From: Scleromitrula shiraiana
Taxonomy: Eukaryota; Ascomycota; Leotiomycetes; Helotiales; Sclerotiniaceae
NCBI GenBank assembly: GCA_028455995.1
Contig: JABELC010000001.1
Location: 186,001-250,000, forward strand
Direction of reading: 5' to 3'
Length of the DNA: 64,000 nucleotides
Below are positions 24,392 through 36,375 of the stretch, in pieces. The position numbers and the translations under genes are program-made. The notes below the pieces were generated by a model. It had not been told where the DNA came from. It saw only the letters and a program-made list of their open reading frames with translations, and ran no database searches. Each line of letters opens with the position of its first letter. Position 1 is the stretch's first letter.

Positions 24392-25456
24392 ATGGTTCTC
24401 TCAAGATCTAGGTTTGTCTTTTGTTTTCTTTCCTCTCCTCTATTTTTCTCGCATTACCCCCTCACTATCACAATATACCTCCATCTATTCTACATACACA
24501 TACATCCACCATAACCCGCTCCTAATAGCTAATAAGAAAATCCAAAATAAAATGTACAAACAACCAACTAATTTTCTCAAAACAAACAGAGGCATAGCCC
24601 TCACAATCTCCCTAACAACACTGATATCCAATTCCCTCTCTTTACTTCTATTTCACTCGCTACCAGATGATCCATATCATCTCGCTGCTCATTTTAGATG
24701 GTATTTGCATTTTGCGAATATTTTGAGTCTTTTTGGGTTTGTGGGTGCTTTGAGGGTGAGTTTTTTTCTCTATTACTTCCTTTTGTTTTATTTGATTTTA
24801 TTGGGAGTTGAAGAGGGACTTGGTTGGGGTGGAATTGAAGAGAATTGGAGTTGGAGTTGAAAATGATATTAATACTAATACCTAAACAGGAACATGCCCT
24901 AAGCATACAAATCTTCTCCAACTACCTCCTCCTCGACACTCTCCTCTGCAGTATCCCCCGCTTCCTCCTCCTCAACCTCCTCCACTCTTTCTCCGCCGAT
25001 TTATGCGATGATGCCTCCTTCTCCTCCTCTTCCCTATCCTCATACACCAATTTCCCCCCCTTTTTCATCCCCTCGTCAAGCCAACAATTCCACACCACCA
25101 CGCATGAAATAGAAAATAGTCATATAATAAATAGCTGGACACCGCAAAATTGTAGGAAAACTATAGGGTTGGGGTTTGTGACGTTGACGGCGGGGTTGGT
25201 GGTTGCGACGCTGATGCAGTTTGCGGGGGCGCTTTGCGTGAGGGAGTATGGGAGGGGTTTGTTTTTGAGGGGGGAGGAGATGGATGTGGAAGAGGAGGTG
25301 AGGGGGGAGAGGGGGTGTGATGTTGAGGATGTGGGGTATGGATGTGAGAAGGTGGCTTGGGAGAGGGAAGTGTGGGACGAGAGGGATCTGGAAAGGGAGA
25401 GAAGTGGCGATTTGGAAAGAGGGATGGAGATTGATAGGAGGGAATTTACTTTTTGA
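24392..25456 (+). CDS. Four-helix membrane protein, fungal conserved hypothetical
   Basis: A membrane protein of unknown function, 250 residues, three exons (introns 24412-24589 and 24756-24889). The first exon is only 20 nt and encodes MVLSRS plus two bases. Exon 2 gives a first hydrophobic helix (GIALTISLTTLISNSLSLLL) and a second (HFANILSLFGFVGALR). Exon 3 gives a third (YLLLDTLLCSIPRFLLL) and, after a Ser-rich loop with a paired Cys (ADLC ... NCRK), a fourth (GLGFVTLTAGLVVATLMQFA) followed by LCVREYGRGL. The C-terminus is charged and probably cytosolic. The four-span plan with two loop cysteines resembles small tetraspan proteins. Exons are phase-consistent, and the second intron has a TACTAATA branch site close to consensus. 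Confidence 0.75.
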
Positions 25457-26814
25457 TTTGAAAGGATGGCTGGCAAGAGTGAGAGTGAGAGTGGAGGGTG
25501 TGGAGATGTGATATGATATGATATGATGGAAATCTAAAATAAGATATGATTGAATGTCCAGCTGGGTGAATGGGAGCATGAATCCAAGTGAATGGATGGA
25601 TGGATGGATATATAATCGGGACGAAAGCCGAGATGAGACCAAAAAAAATATGGGATGAAATACCCGCATATAACGTAACGTGTATGCGTAAACGAGATAT
25701 TCACTCATTTAGCGGGATAGATGGGTGAAACAAACTTGGAGGTGATGGATGAACACTTTCTTTAACTTGGTTGTCTGGTTATCTAGCTATCTGGTTATTT
25801 GGACATTGGTTTTCATTAGTTTGCTCATTCGATACTATTTGGGATTGGGATTGGAATTGGCAGGGTGGTAGGTTGGATTTGGGTTTGGATTGGGTTTGGA
25901 TTGGGTGATTTGTATATGATATCAAAAAGCATATGATATGATATAATATGAAAATGAAAATCAAAATGAATACTCGTGATCTACAGCATACTGCTAGTGG
26001 AATGCAGAGGTTGGAAGGTTCAATATGATTCATGATTCATGATGAGTATGATGCGTGGGTGGGTGGGTGGGTGTAGGTAGATATCGAACTGGATCGGTAG
26101 TTTGCTTCAAGTTGTTTTGAGGATGGGATGTCAGTGAGTGGGGAGGATATGAGATTGATGAGATGAGATATGATATGATATATATGCTAGTGTAGAGCAT
26201 ATATATATATAATGTATTGGGACGAACTTGAGGTAAAGAAGTGAAGTGAAGTGAAGTGAAGCTAAAGTAGAACATAAATCCCAATCTTTCCTTATATATC
26301 CATTCATTTGTCTAGAATAGATATAACTTGAATAGAGGTTATATAATTACTTCTAACTTGAATGCAATGTACTAATACTATTTATTTTTATCTAGTTTAT
26401 TTCGATTAGATTAGATTAGATTACATCACATTATATTATATCATATCAAATCAGACTAAAATAGATTTTAATAATCAATATAACTAACTAGCTAAATCAA
26501 ACCAAACATCAAGACGCTCGAATCTACATAGATTTTTCTCTCAGATATATATCACTGGCATGTTAATTTTAGTCTTGAGCTTAAAGTTAATTACTTGTTT
26601 CAAGTTGATTGTCTTGATTATTCTTCGTTTATCCAGTTTTGCTGGTTGGTGTATATGATATGTGTTGTTGGATAGATGGTGTGATGTAGTATAGTATAGT
26701 GTTATAAAGTGTTTGTTTTATGAGATGGATGTAATACTATATATACTAGTATATATACTACTAGAATCGATATACCTAAAATATATTTCTCTTTCTGTCT
26801 TTGTCTCTATCTGT

Positions 26815-26940
26815 CTCCATCTCCATCTCCATCTCCATCTCCATCTCCATCTCCATCTCCATCTCCATCTCCATCTCCATCTCCATCTCCATCTCCATCT
26901 CCATCTCCATCTCCATCTCCATCTCCATCTCCATCTCCAT
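26815..26940. repeat. (CTCCAT)21 hexanucleotide microsatellite
   Basis: Twenty-one perfect copies of CTCCAT. It is open in several frames on both strands only because the unit lacks stops. Confidence 0.98.
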
Positions 26941-27837
26941 CTCTCTCCCATCCACCCCAGAACCCCCATATATGAATCAAGCTTAAGGAGTTTATCTCAT
27001 ATATCATATTATACCACATCATCTCATCTCACATCACATTCACCAAAGTCCATTCAACTTACTAGTAAATTGTATTTATTTATTTGTTTATTTATTTGTT
27101 TATTTATTTGTATATATATATATATTTGTCTGTCCATCCAGGCTTCTATATCCGAGTCCCACCTAGATTGTTTTATTTCTTCACTTGACATCTTCACTTG
27201 ACATCTTCACTTGACACTTGCCAGTGAGTCCGACTCAAAGCTAGCTAGCTAACTAACTACTAGTTCTAAAGTATCAACAAATCATCATCTATACATGCCA
27301 GTGAGAGATATATGGAGAAATGAAGGGGGAAATGAAAGATAGGAAGTTGGAAGGGGGGGACTCGGAGTATTGTGGTATTGTGGTATTGATTGATTTGAAT
27401 TGGGTTGAGTTGGGTTGGGGTTTTGAGGAATATATATGATAGGTGATAGATAGATGGTAGATGGTGATGTGATGATAGATATTTAGATTTAGAGCCTGAG
27501 GTGATGGGTAGACGATATGGAAGATGAAGATTTTTATATTTTTTATATATGATGTGATGAGATGTGATAAGATGAGATGGAAGGATATAAGATGATATAA
27601 GATAAGATCAGATAAGATAATGAGATGAGATGAGATAGAAGGAAGGATATATAAAATAAAGATTCGCCTTCCTCACTTTAAGGATATCTTTACCCCCAAG
27701 CTTCCTTTCCATATTTCCTCTAAAGTTCTTTTGTTCTTTAGCAAATGTATGTGATGTGTATATCTCGACGATCGATTATCGAATATGGTATACTCGTATA
27801 CTATAATCAAAATAAAACTAAAAAGAAAAAGAAAAAG

Positions 27838-27999
27838 AAAATGAAAATGAAAATGAAAATGAAAATGAAAATGAAAATGAAAATGAAAATGAAAATGAAA
27901 ATGAAAATGAAAATGAAAATGAAAATGAAAATGAAAATGAAAATGAAAATGAAAATGAATGAAAATGAAAATGAAAATGAAAATGAAAATGAAAATGAA
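27838..27999. repeat. (GAAAAT)n hexanucleotide microsatellite
   Basis: About 26 copies of a 6-bp A/G/T unit with one short interruption near 27957. Confidence 0.98.
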
Positions 28000-29224
28000 G
28001 AATCTCATAACACGAGTCCCCTCTCCTTTCCTTTCTTTTTATTTAAATATCCATATACTCAGTACAATACAAACATGTAGACATCTCGTACCAAATATTT
28101 ATACATTCAAGTTCTTGATCGCACATAAGCCACATCCGTAAATAAATACATAAATAAATATATAAAATTAAAATCCCATAATATAGCTCCAACTTGAACG
28201 TAAACGAAAATTCCCAAATTCTAGAAGTCAAGCAAGACAAGCAAGACAAGGATAAAACCCAAACCCGCAAGTAGCGCTCAAGAAATCAACCTTCCTCTAC
28301 TCGTTCGTACCCTGTTGCAACTTACCAGCTGGTACTGATTTGACACCAGTGTACTAGCGGCATTTAAATTAATAAATAAATAAATAATTGCTATTGCACG
28401 TTGCGTCGCGTCGCGTCTCGTCGCGTTGGTCGACCGTTGGGAAGGAAGGATTATTTTTGGATTCTAGCGTTTTTCGGGCGAGCTACTAATTTGTTTTTTT
28501 TTTCATTATTGGATTGGGAGGGTTGTATGTATCTAGGTAGGTAGGTAGATAAGTAAGTAAGTAAGTAAGTAAGTTGAAGGAGATATTTATTACTAGATTA
28601 GATGTATTTTGGGGAAATTCATTTTTGGGGATTTTGGGATGTCTACTCGTAGTTGGAGGATACAATATATATATATATATATATTTATATGGATTTTGGA
28701 TAATGTGTATAGTTCTAAACTGAACGGATGCCAGTGTTCGAAATTTAAACGGCTCGCAGGTTGGTGGGGTGGTGAATAATTGAATTGGGATTGAAGTGAA
28801 GTGGAGTGGATTGGATTACCTAGGTATCCTGGTGATCCAACCCATCTAATCGTGTATGGGATGAGATTGGATTGGAGGGGATAGATGGGATGGGATGGCG
28901 GGGATGAGGAAATACATTCATTAGCATACTTGATAAGTAGACAGAATAATAGAATAATAGAAGAATGAAAGAGATAGATGGTACGTACTGTGCCGGATCG
29001 ATACGTAATTTTACCTTATGTACCGTACCATATTATCTCATATTATCTCATGTTATTGAGTGAAAGAAAGTATCTTGTTGTATCGATCGAGTATATTGCC
29101 AGTGGTACTTCCGTATAAGAGACCATATCTTGAGATTTGGGTACCTTTGCGGATATCAATCTTTCTACAAATAGAAACTTCAAGTTGTTCAAGAGAGATA
29201 TGGTATAGTATGGTATAGTATATT

Positions 29225-29400
29225 AAATAGTATATTTTCAAATAGCATATTTAATAGCATATTTAATAGCATATTTAATAGCATATTTAATAGCATATTC
29301 CTAAATAATATATTTTTAAATATTAGTAGTATATTATTAAATAGTATATTCCCAAATAGCATATTCCCAAATACCATATTCCCAAACAGCATATTCAAGT
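29225..29400. repeat. 12/15-bp minisatellite
   Basis: Two linked families. About five copies of a 12-bp unit (AATAGCATATTT) pass through degenerate copies into about four copies of a 15-bp unit (CAAATAGCATATTCC). The 15-bp unit is the 12-bp unit plus CCC. Confidence 0.9.
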
Positions 29401-29641
29401 TCCCAAATACCATACCATACTATACTATATCACAAACACAAACACAAACACAAAACAAAACAAATATAATCTCAGGCTCCAACACAATATTTTAAAACTA
29501 GCCTGCCAGTGAGATCTAGAGCAAGCACCTTGAAGTAAAAGAGCAGATCAAAAGAATCTCGAAAGATTAATCTAGTAGTAGTAGTAGTAGTAGTAAATCT
29601 TCGCGGCCGTTCAAGTTCCTGCTTGGGAAACTCAGTCTAAT

Positions 29642-29702
29642 AAGTCTAATATGAAGTCTAATATGAAGTCTAATATGAAGTCTAATATGGAGTCTAATAT
29701 GG
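29642..29702. repeat. 12-bp tandem repeat (AAGTCTAATATG)5
   Basis: Five copies, the last with A-to-G variation. Confidence 0.9.
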
Positions 29703-32700
29703 AGATTGACAGACAATCAGACTCGGATATCTGGACATTCAAGTTGTAATTATAGTGCGGTGGAGTTGAAATAATAAATCAGGTGGAGATTATTTACTTT
29801 ATTCAATTTTTTCACTTTGTTTACTTTATTTACTTTACTCAATTTGTTCACTTTGTTCACGAATATATCGTACCGTGCTCGTTCGCCCGTGGACTCAATC
29901 ATGTGTTAATTAGGTGGGTGTGTGCTTGGAGATATATAGATGGATAGATGGATGGATATAGATAGATAGAACTAGTACTAGTAGTGTTGACCCAGACAGA
30001 TAGATAGATAGATAAATAGATGAAAAATTGTGATTGTGGGGTGAAGATGATGAAGCTATTGCTTAATAATTGAATGGTATGAGCGTACGGACGGACGGAC
30101 GGATGGATGGATGGATGGATGGATGGATGGATGGGCGTAGCAAATTGTAGGTTAATTAGAGGTATGGATTATTGGATTATGTATATGGTGGTGATATTGG
30201 TGGGTGAGTGAGTGAGTGATGGTGGATTTGCTCTAGTTGGGTTAATTGATATTTGATTGAAAAATATATATATATATATATATATTCCGACGCTGGCGTG
30301 GGATATGTTTGATTGATTTATTGATTGATTGATTATTTGATTGATATTTGATATTTGTTTGATATTTGATACTTGATTGATATTTGTTTGAACTTTGAAG
30401 GTTCAGTCGCCTTTTGATTCAATGCTTTCTTGACTTTATAAGTATAGTTAGTGCAGGCAGTACCCGTACTCTAAGACTTTCCTATGAGGCTGAATACAAA
30501 TAAATGAAAAATCTCATGATTGAAACAGTGATACATAATATTCATACCAAGAGATTGATGATAATTTGATAGAAAAGAGAGGGAGGAAAGTATTAGAATT
30601 AGAAATAGAAATCAGCCTTATGTTTATGTAAATGATCCATCCTTATCAAACGGTTTTTTTTAATCGAGGGGTGGAAGGAAGGGATATTTGGGAATCAAAT
30701 GTATCTGCGTATAGATATGAAGGAAGTACTTTATTCGGATTCATAGATGACCTCCCTCTTATCCGATTCGTTTGTATTGAAGAAATTCTAATCATTTGAT
30801 ATTTATTATCCATGCAGGTAGATATTAATAATGGTTGGTATTAACAAGGTAAGTAAGCCCGCAAGGTACTCTTAAGATATATACATATAGTATACACATA
30901 ATATAACCCCGGAATAGCTGTTTTGAAAAGATGTCAAGTCAAGATTCAATAATAGTATGAAATAGTATGATACTTCGTAGAAGGAAGGAAATGAAAAGAG
31001 AAGCAAAGGAATGAATATAAATAAAAGTGTAGAAATAGAAGTATAAACGGTAGCGGAAAAGAGTCGGAAAAGGAATAGATGTCTAACTTATAAGTACACT
31101 CACTCACTACACATGTAGTTAGCTCAAGGTTATCTAGGTAGCTCTTTTCCGAGAGAGCACTGACACAACGATAATGTTAAGGAACAGTTAATGATCTGTA
31201 CATCGAGATGTGGGTGATGTGGATGATGTGGATGATGTGGATGATATGGTTGATGTGGATACAAGATACAGTAGGGGAAGTACTGTATCTTGGAAGGTTG
31301 AGAAACCAAAATTTGAATGGTTTGATGTTTGAACATTTGGTCATTATTGCACGAACTGGTATGTATGAACTAGTATGTATGAACTAGTATGTACAAACTG
31401 GTATGTACGAACTGGTACGTACTATAGATTCATATTGATTATATCGACGAGGTAGATGAAATTAATCAATGTTTGAAGCTTAGAAGAGAATAGATATATA
31501 TAGAAATGGAAACAGGACATACATACATATATATACACACACACATACATATATACATACATACAATATATACAATATAGAGAGTATCAAAGTAATTCCG
31601 TACCTACATAATACATAGTACATAGTACATAGCATAGTAATAAATTATTGCAGAAGTACGAAAGTATTACAACATGATTGAAATACGTCAATATTAATGT
31701 ATCTTCCTAAACATTGATGAAGAACGAATGAAAATTCTTCAACAAATGAAATAAATAATTTCATTGGGACGAATAATAGTAAACCCTTCTTCCCCTCCCC
31801 CTCCCCCCCCTTTCTTCCTTGTCAGCAATATTTCACCACAATTTTACACCCACTCCTGAAGAAGAAGAAGAAGAAGAAGATTCTTAACTTTTAACTTTTA
31901 ACTCTTAACTCTTAACTCTTAACTCTTAATAACTCTTATAATCTGCCCTACCCTGCCCTGCCCTAGTGATTCCTCCTCTCTCTCTCTCTCTCCTCTTCCC
32001 TCTTCCTTCTTCCCTCTTCCTTCTTCCTTCCTCTCTCTTCCCTTTTCCCTCTTACCTCTTCTCTCTTGCCTCTTCCCTCTTCCTCCCTCCTTCCCATTTA
32101 AAAACCATTAAATTGAAGAAAACTTATAAAACTTACCAGGTGCCCGCCCATGTGAATTGAAAGTAGATTGAAAGTAGATTTGATACCCGTAATAAAAAAA
32201 AGATAAACTAGTACTCGACTACTTTCCGTACTACCAAAGAATTTTATTTCCTTTCCCTCCCATCTTTTTTTTTTAATTTTTTATTTTTATTTTTTTTTAA
32301 TTCCCTTTCCCTCAAAAACTTGTCTACAAACAACAAAGTCTACAACAAACCCACTCACATCACCTAGAACTATACCAACTTTTTTTTTAAAATCTTGACA
32401 ACCTTTTGACAACCTTTTTTTTTTGTCCCTCTCAATCAACAAAATTTATTATACTCTACTTGTTATTGTTAGTATATAGATAACACATTTTCTTGTCGTT
32501 GTCTGTCCTTTTTATATTTGAAAAGAAGAAGAAGAAGAAAACCAAAAAGAAGAAGAAGAAGAAGAATAAACAGAAGAAGAAGAGGAAGAAGAAGAAGAAA
32601 AAGAAGAAGAAAAAGAAAAGGAATAGAAATAGGAATAGGAATAGGAAAAGGAAAAAGGAAGAAATAGGTCGAGGGTTCATTCCTTTCTTGTTAAATTTTA

Positions 32701-33172
32701 TCTCATCGTCGTCTTATTATTTTCTATTTTGCTATTGATAAAATTTTGTTCCTTGGTTTTTGGTGAGTTAAACTTTTTTTTTTTCTTTCTCTTAGTGAGA
32801 CTCAAATTTTCTTCCACTTTCCCCCCCCCCCCCTCCCCCCCGAAAAAACATGCCATGCCGCTTTTCGCTGTCTCGTCATAAACATTTTTTTTTCTTCTCG
32901 GCTACATACATTACGATCCTTTAATTTTTTTTCACTCATACTGTCTGTCAATCATCAAGAAACTTTCATTTCAGAAGCATTAGAACCCTTTTGTTTCATT
33001 TTCATTTTCATTTTCATTTTCATATACTAATGACAAGGATCTCTATATACAGATCTCCATATCAACGACCTTTCTAGTCGTATACGTTCCTTAATCAAAT
33101 CCTATCGAGTATACTGCGGGCTTCGGTTTTTTTCGAAGCATCTCATCTTCTTTCGGTCCGAGAATCATAAAT

Positions 33173-34877
33173 ATGTCTTATTACGATAATCAGCAATGGC
33201 CTGCTGCTGGGCAACCTTCATGGGAACAGCAGACCCCACCGGCTCGTTCTGGTATGCTTGGAATCTTTTGATGTTATCACCAGGGTGTCAATTGACGGGT
33301 GTTATAGGTGCCAGCTCAGCTGTCCCGCGCGAGGACTCCACTGCTTTCAGCACACAAATTGAGGGTACGTTTTTATAGACATTAGATTGGTCGACTTGGC
33401 TTGGGTCATATGGTCTTGGGATTCTTCTTGTCTTCTATGATGATGGGGAATGGTTCTCACAGCACATACTACCTCGAAGACATGTGCACTCGGTTTATCA
33501 TGAATCAGAAGCTAACTAATCTATGTAGAGGTCGACCGCGCTATTGATAACTTGGTCAAGAGTGGAAAGATGTTCCCTAACATGCCTGGTGCTGGCCGTC
33601 GCGACTCTATGCCATTGGTTGGTCCTTCAAGAACCTTCCCGGATCAATTCGGTATGTGTATGCTCGGTCCATAATCTAGATTTCTTTCTAACGTATCCTT
33701 TATCAGATCCTAGAATGGCTGGCGGTCCACCACGACACCACTCGGTCAGCGACTTCGGTGATGCAAGATCATTTTCAGGATCTAATTTACAAAACTTCTA
33801 CGCAAGTCAGCGACATCAACCATCGAGAGGCGCAAATGAAGCCGAACAAGTGATGCAGGCAAAGAGGAGAATGGCAGCTCAGCGAGAGAGAGAACTGCGA
33901 AATTATCACCAAGAGCAGCAGTACAATCGAAGTAGGCCACCCTCTTCTGCTGTATAAAACTCCTATATGTCATTATACCCTGTACCCAGCGGTCCAAATC
34001 ACACAAGAATTTTGTACATGACATTTTTTCTCTCTTGCCTCCAAATGCTTTGTGTGAACATGAAAATTCTCCATTATTTTCTCTTTGGGACGTATATAAA
34101 ATGCACATTTACTGACTAGAATAAGGCGTCACAGCTGAAATCCTGGGTGGCAAACCGGATCGTACCATGAGCCCAGGCACTGGTATGAGCGAAGAAGAAC
34201 GCCGCGAGTTGATTGCTCGTCAAAGAAGTGCGTTATATGGGGAAGGTGCTTCCTTGACTGAGAATGGTGGATTTGATGATAAGGGTACTCCGCGCCCAGC
34301 CACTACCGGATCTGGACCATTATCTGCTTTGGCTGCTACAGGTATTCGAGGACACTCGCCTCTCGCTTTTGATCACTTCAATGCTCAGGCTAGTCAGGCT
34401 GAAACCTCTAACCAGAAAACACCAATTGAGCCACAATCGGCAACCGGGCAGGCTCCAGGCCAGCAACGATCTCGTGCCAATAGCACCTCGTCTCCTTCCT
34501 CCAATCCTACCAGTAGCTTCAGCTTATTTGAGTCCGCTGCTCAGCAATCTAGTCGAACCTCCACTTCTTCTCCTGGTGGATCCCCACCACGCCAAGGAGG
34601 TAAAGCTTCCACTAGCGGTGTTGCACCCATTGGCACTCGTCCTAGTGGCCAAGCAACTAATCCAGCTTTGAATAAACGTTCAACAACTCCACTTCCTTCA
34701 CCATTAAGTTATGGTTTCGCAGCTAACGACTCGGGATCTGAATCTAAAGACGCAAGAACGACTTCGGCTTCATCAAACCCTAATCCACAAGGACAGGCGG
34801 AAAGTGGCTTGGGATGGGGATCTAAAGGTGGTGTTTGGGGTAAGAACCTTGGTGTACAGGCTTCCGTTTGGGGTTAA
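33173..34877 (+). CDS. Conserved filamentous-fungal disordered protein
   Basis: Function unknown. Five exons (introns 33252-33307, 33365-33528, 33652-33706, 33932-34134) give 408 residues starting MSYYDNQQW. The ordered, probably conserved parts are TQIEEVDRAIDNLVKSGKMF (a short helix), RHHSVSDFGDARSFSGSNLQ, NEAEQVMQAKRRMAAQRERE (a charged helix) and MSEEERRELIARQRSALYGE. The rest is Ser/Pro/Gly/Thr-rich and ends in LGWGSKGGVWGKNLGVQASV. The Ser motifs next to Arg suggest phosphorylation or 14-3-3 sites, which is inference. The fourth intron (203 nt) has two in-frame acceptors nine bases apart (AG at 34124-34125 and 34133-34134), so a three-residue variation is possible. The gene is an island between two repeat-rich spacers. 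Confidence 0.82.
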
Positions 34878-36248
34878 TTAACGTTCTCGGAAAATGAACA
34901 TAGAGAAAGAGGGACAAAAAAATAGGCGTGATGGAAAAAAAGGGGTACAATTGCTGCATTACGTTTGAGGCGAAAACTGGACAAAAAAGAATTTATTGAT
35001 AATAGGCTAGGCTTGGCATGGCAGGCGTATGGAACTCAACCTCATTTTTTTCAGTGAAAACTTTGACGACAGGTTTCTGGACTGGACGGCGGCAGCGATT
35101 TTACCCACTCTTCTGCATGCTTTGGCTTTGCTTTACTTTACTTTAGGTACATATTGCGTTGGGGGATTCAGGTTTTGTTATATCACATCAACGAGTTGGA
35201 GTTGCTTTCCTGAGTTTTGTTTCGAGTTTTCGACTTTTTATATGGGTAATAATTGGGGATGGGGGGCTGGATTTTACTTTACTGCTGCTTTTGAGTTTGT
35301 TTGTCTGGTCTGGTTTGTCTGTTTGTCTGTCTTTGGCATTTACGGCGAAAAAGAAATCAGTAGGATTGGTTGATATGATATGGGGAAATTTGTGCCAGGT
35401 GTGTTTGGTTGGTTGGTTGGTCAATGCTGGATCTGGGGTTTGTGCTTTTTGTTAATGGGAAAGGAAGGGAAGGGAAGGGAAAGGAAGGGAAGGGAAGGGA
35501 AATGGAGGATGGGAATGAAATGGGAAGGAGGGGGATAGGAATAGGGATAGGAGCAAAGTTTTTTTTTTTGAATTTTGAAATTTGAACGGTAATGTTGTGA
35601 ATGCGGATGGACAGGATGGGTGATGGATTAGTGGGTTGTGTGGGTTGTGTGGTATGGTATGGTATGGTATGGTATGGTGTTGTGTTGTGTTTTGATTGAT
35701 GTGTGTACCTATGAATATGTATGAGGGGAAGGGTAAAAAAAAAATAACATAAATGAAATGAAATGAGATGAAATGAACGGAATAAACGGAATGAATGAGT
35801 CAATGAGTCAATGAGTCAATGAATTGAGCAATTTGAAATTTGAGGAACTGGTGCTTAAGTATAGTGATTGATTTATAGGTGAATCAATCTATAGGTGATT
35901 GAGAGAGGGAATGAGGGAATGAGGGAATGAGGGAATGAGGGAATGAATGAGAGAGGGAATGGATGGATTAGAATCGGGATATGCAATGCAATGCAATGTA
36001 GTGAAGTGGAAGGGAAAATGAGTGAATGAATGAATGAATGAATGAATGAATGAATGAATAACTTGAAGTGGGTGGGTGGGAGAATTAGAATGGTTTTGTC
36101 GAGTCGCTTGGTTGGTTTTTGGTTTATGGTGTATGGTGTTGAATTAGGGATTACTAGTAGGTGGATTAGATGGGAGAGATGGGGAGAGTTTTTGGTGGGT
36201 TGCCAGTGGTTTATATGTATTTGTCAAGTTGTTTGTTTGTTTATCTGT

Positions 36249-36279
<31 letters not shown>

Positions 36280-36288
36280 TGTTTGTAT

Positions 36289-36375
<87 letters not shown>

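Larger units (their letters stand above)
25457..33172. other. 7.7-kb gene desert of micro- and minisatellites
   Basis: No supported gene on either strand. All long ORFs are repeat translations. Besides the repeats listed separately there are (GATATG)-like, (TATA)n, (GTAA)n (28548-28575), (ATGG)n (30098-30134), (GATGTG) (31207-31250), (GAA)n (32524-32625) and a 13-base C run at 32821. The last ~500 bp form a T/C-rich leader of the next gene, with a possible 5' UTR intron 32763-32974 (GTGAGT donor, TTTCAG acceptor). Confidence 0.65.

Noticed and set aside
24414..24589. N-terminal extension of the membrane-protein ORF into the first intron
   Set aside because: It begins at a non-ATG codon; the MVLSRS mini-exon with a CTAAT branch and CAG acceptor gives a complete ATG-started protein.
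26713..27201. 162-codon ORF and antisense ORFs over the (CTCCAT)n array
   Set aside because: Open only because the hexanucleotide unit has no stop in these frames; nothing outside the repeat looks coding.
27673..28080. 111-codon ORFs on both strands over the (GAAAAT)n array
   Set aside because: Translations of the microsatellite.
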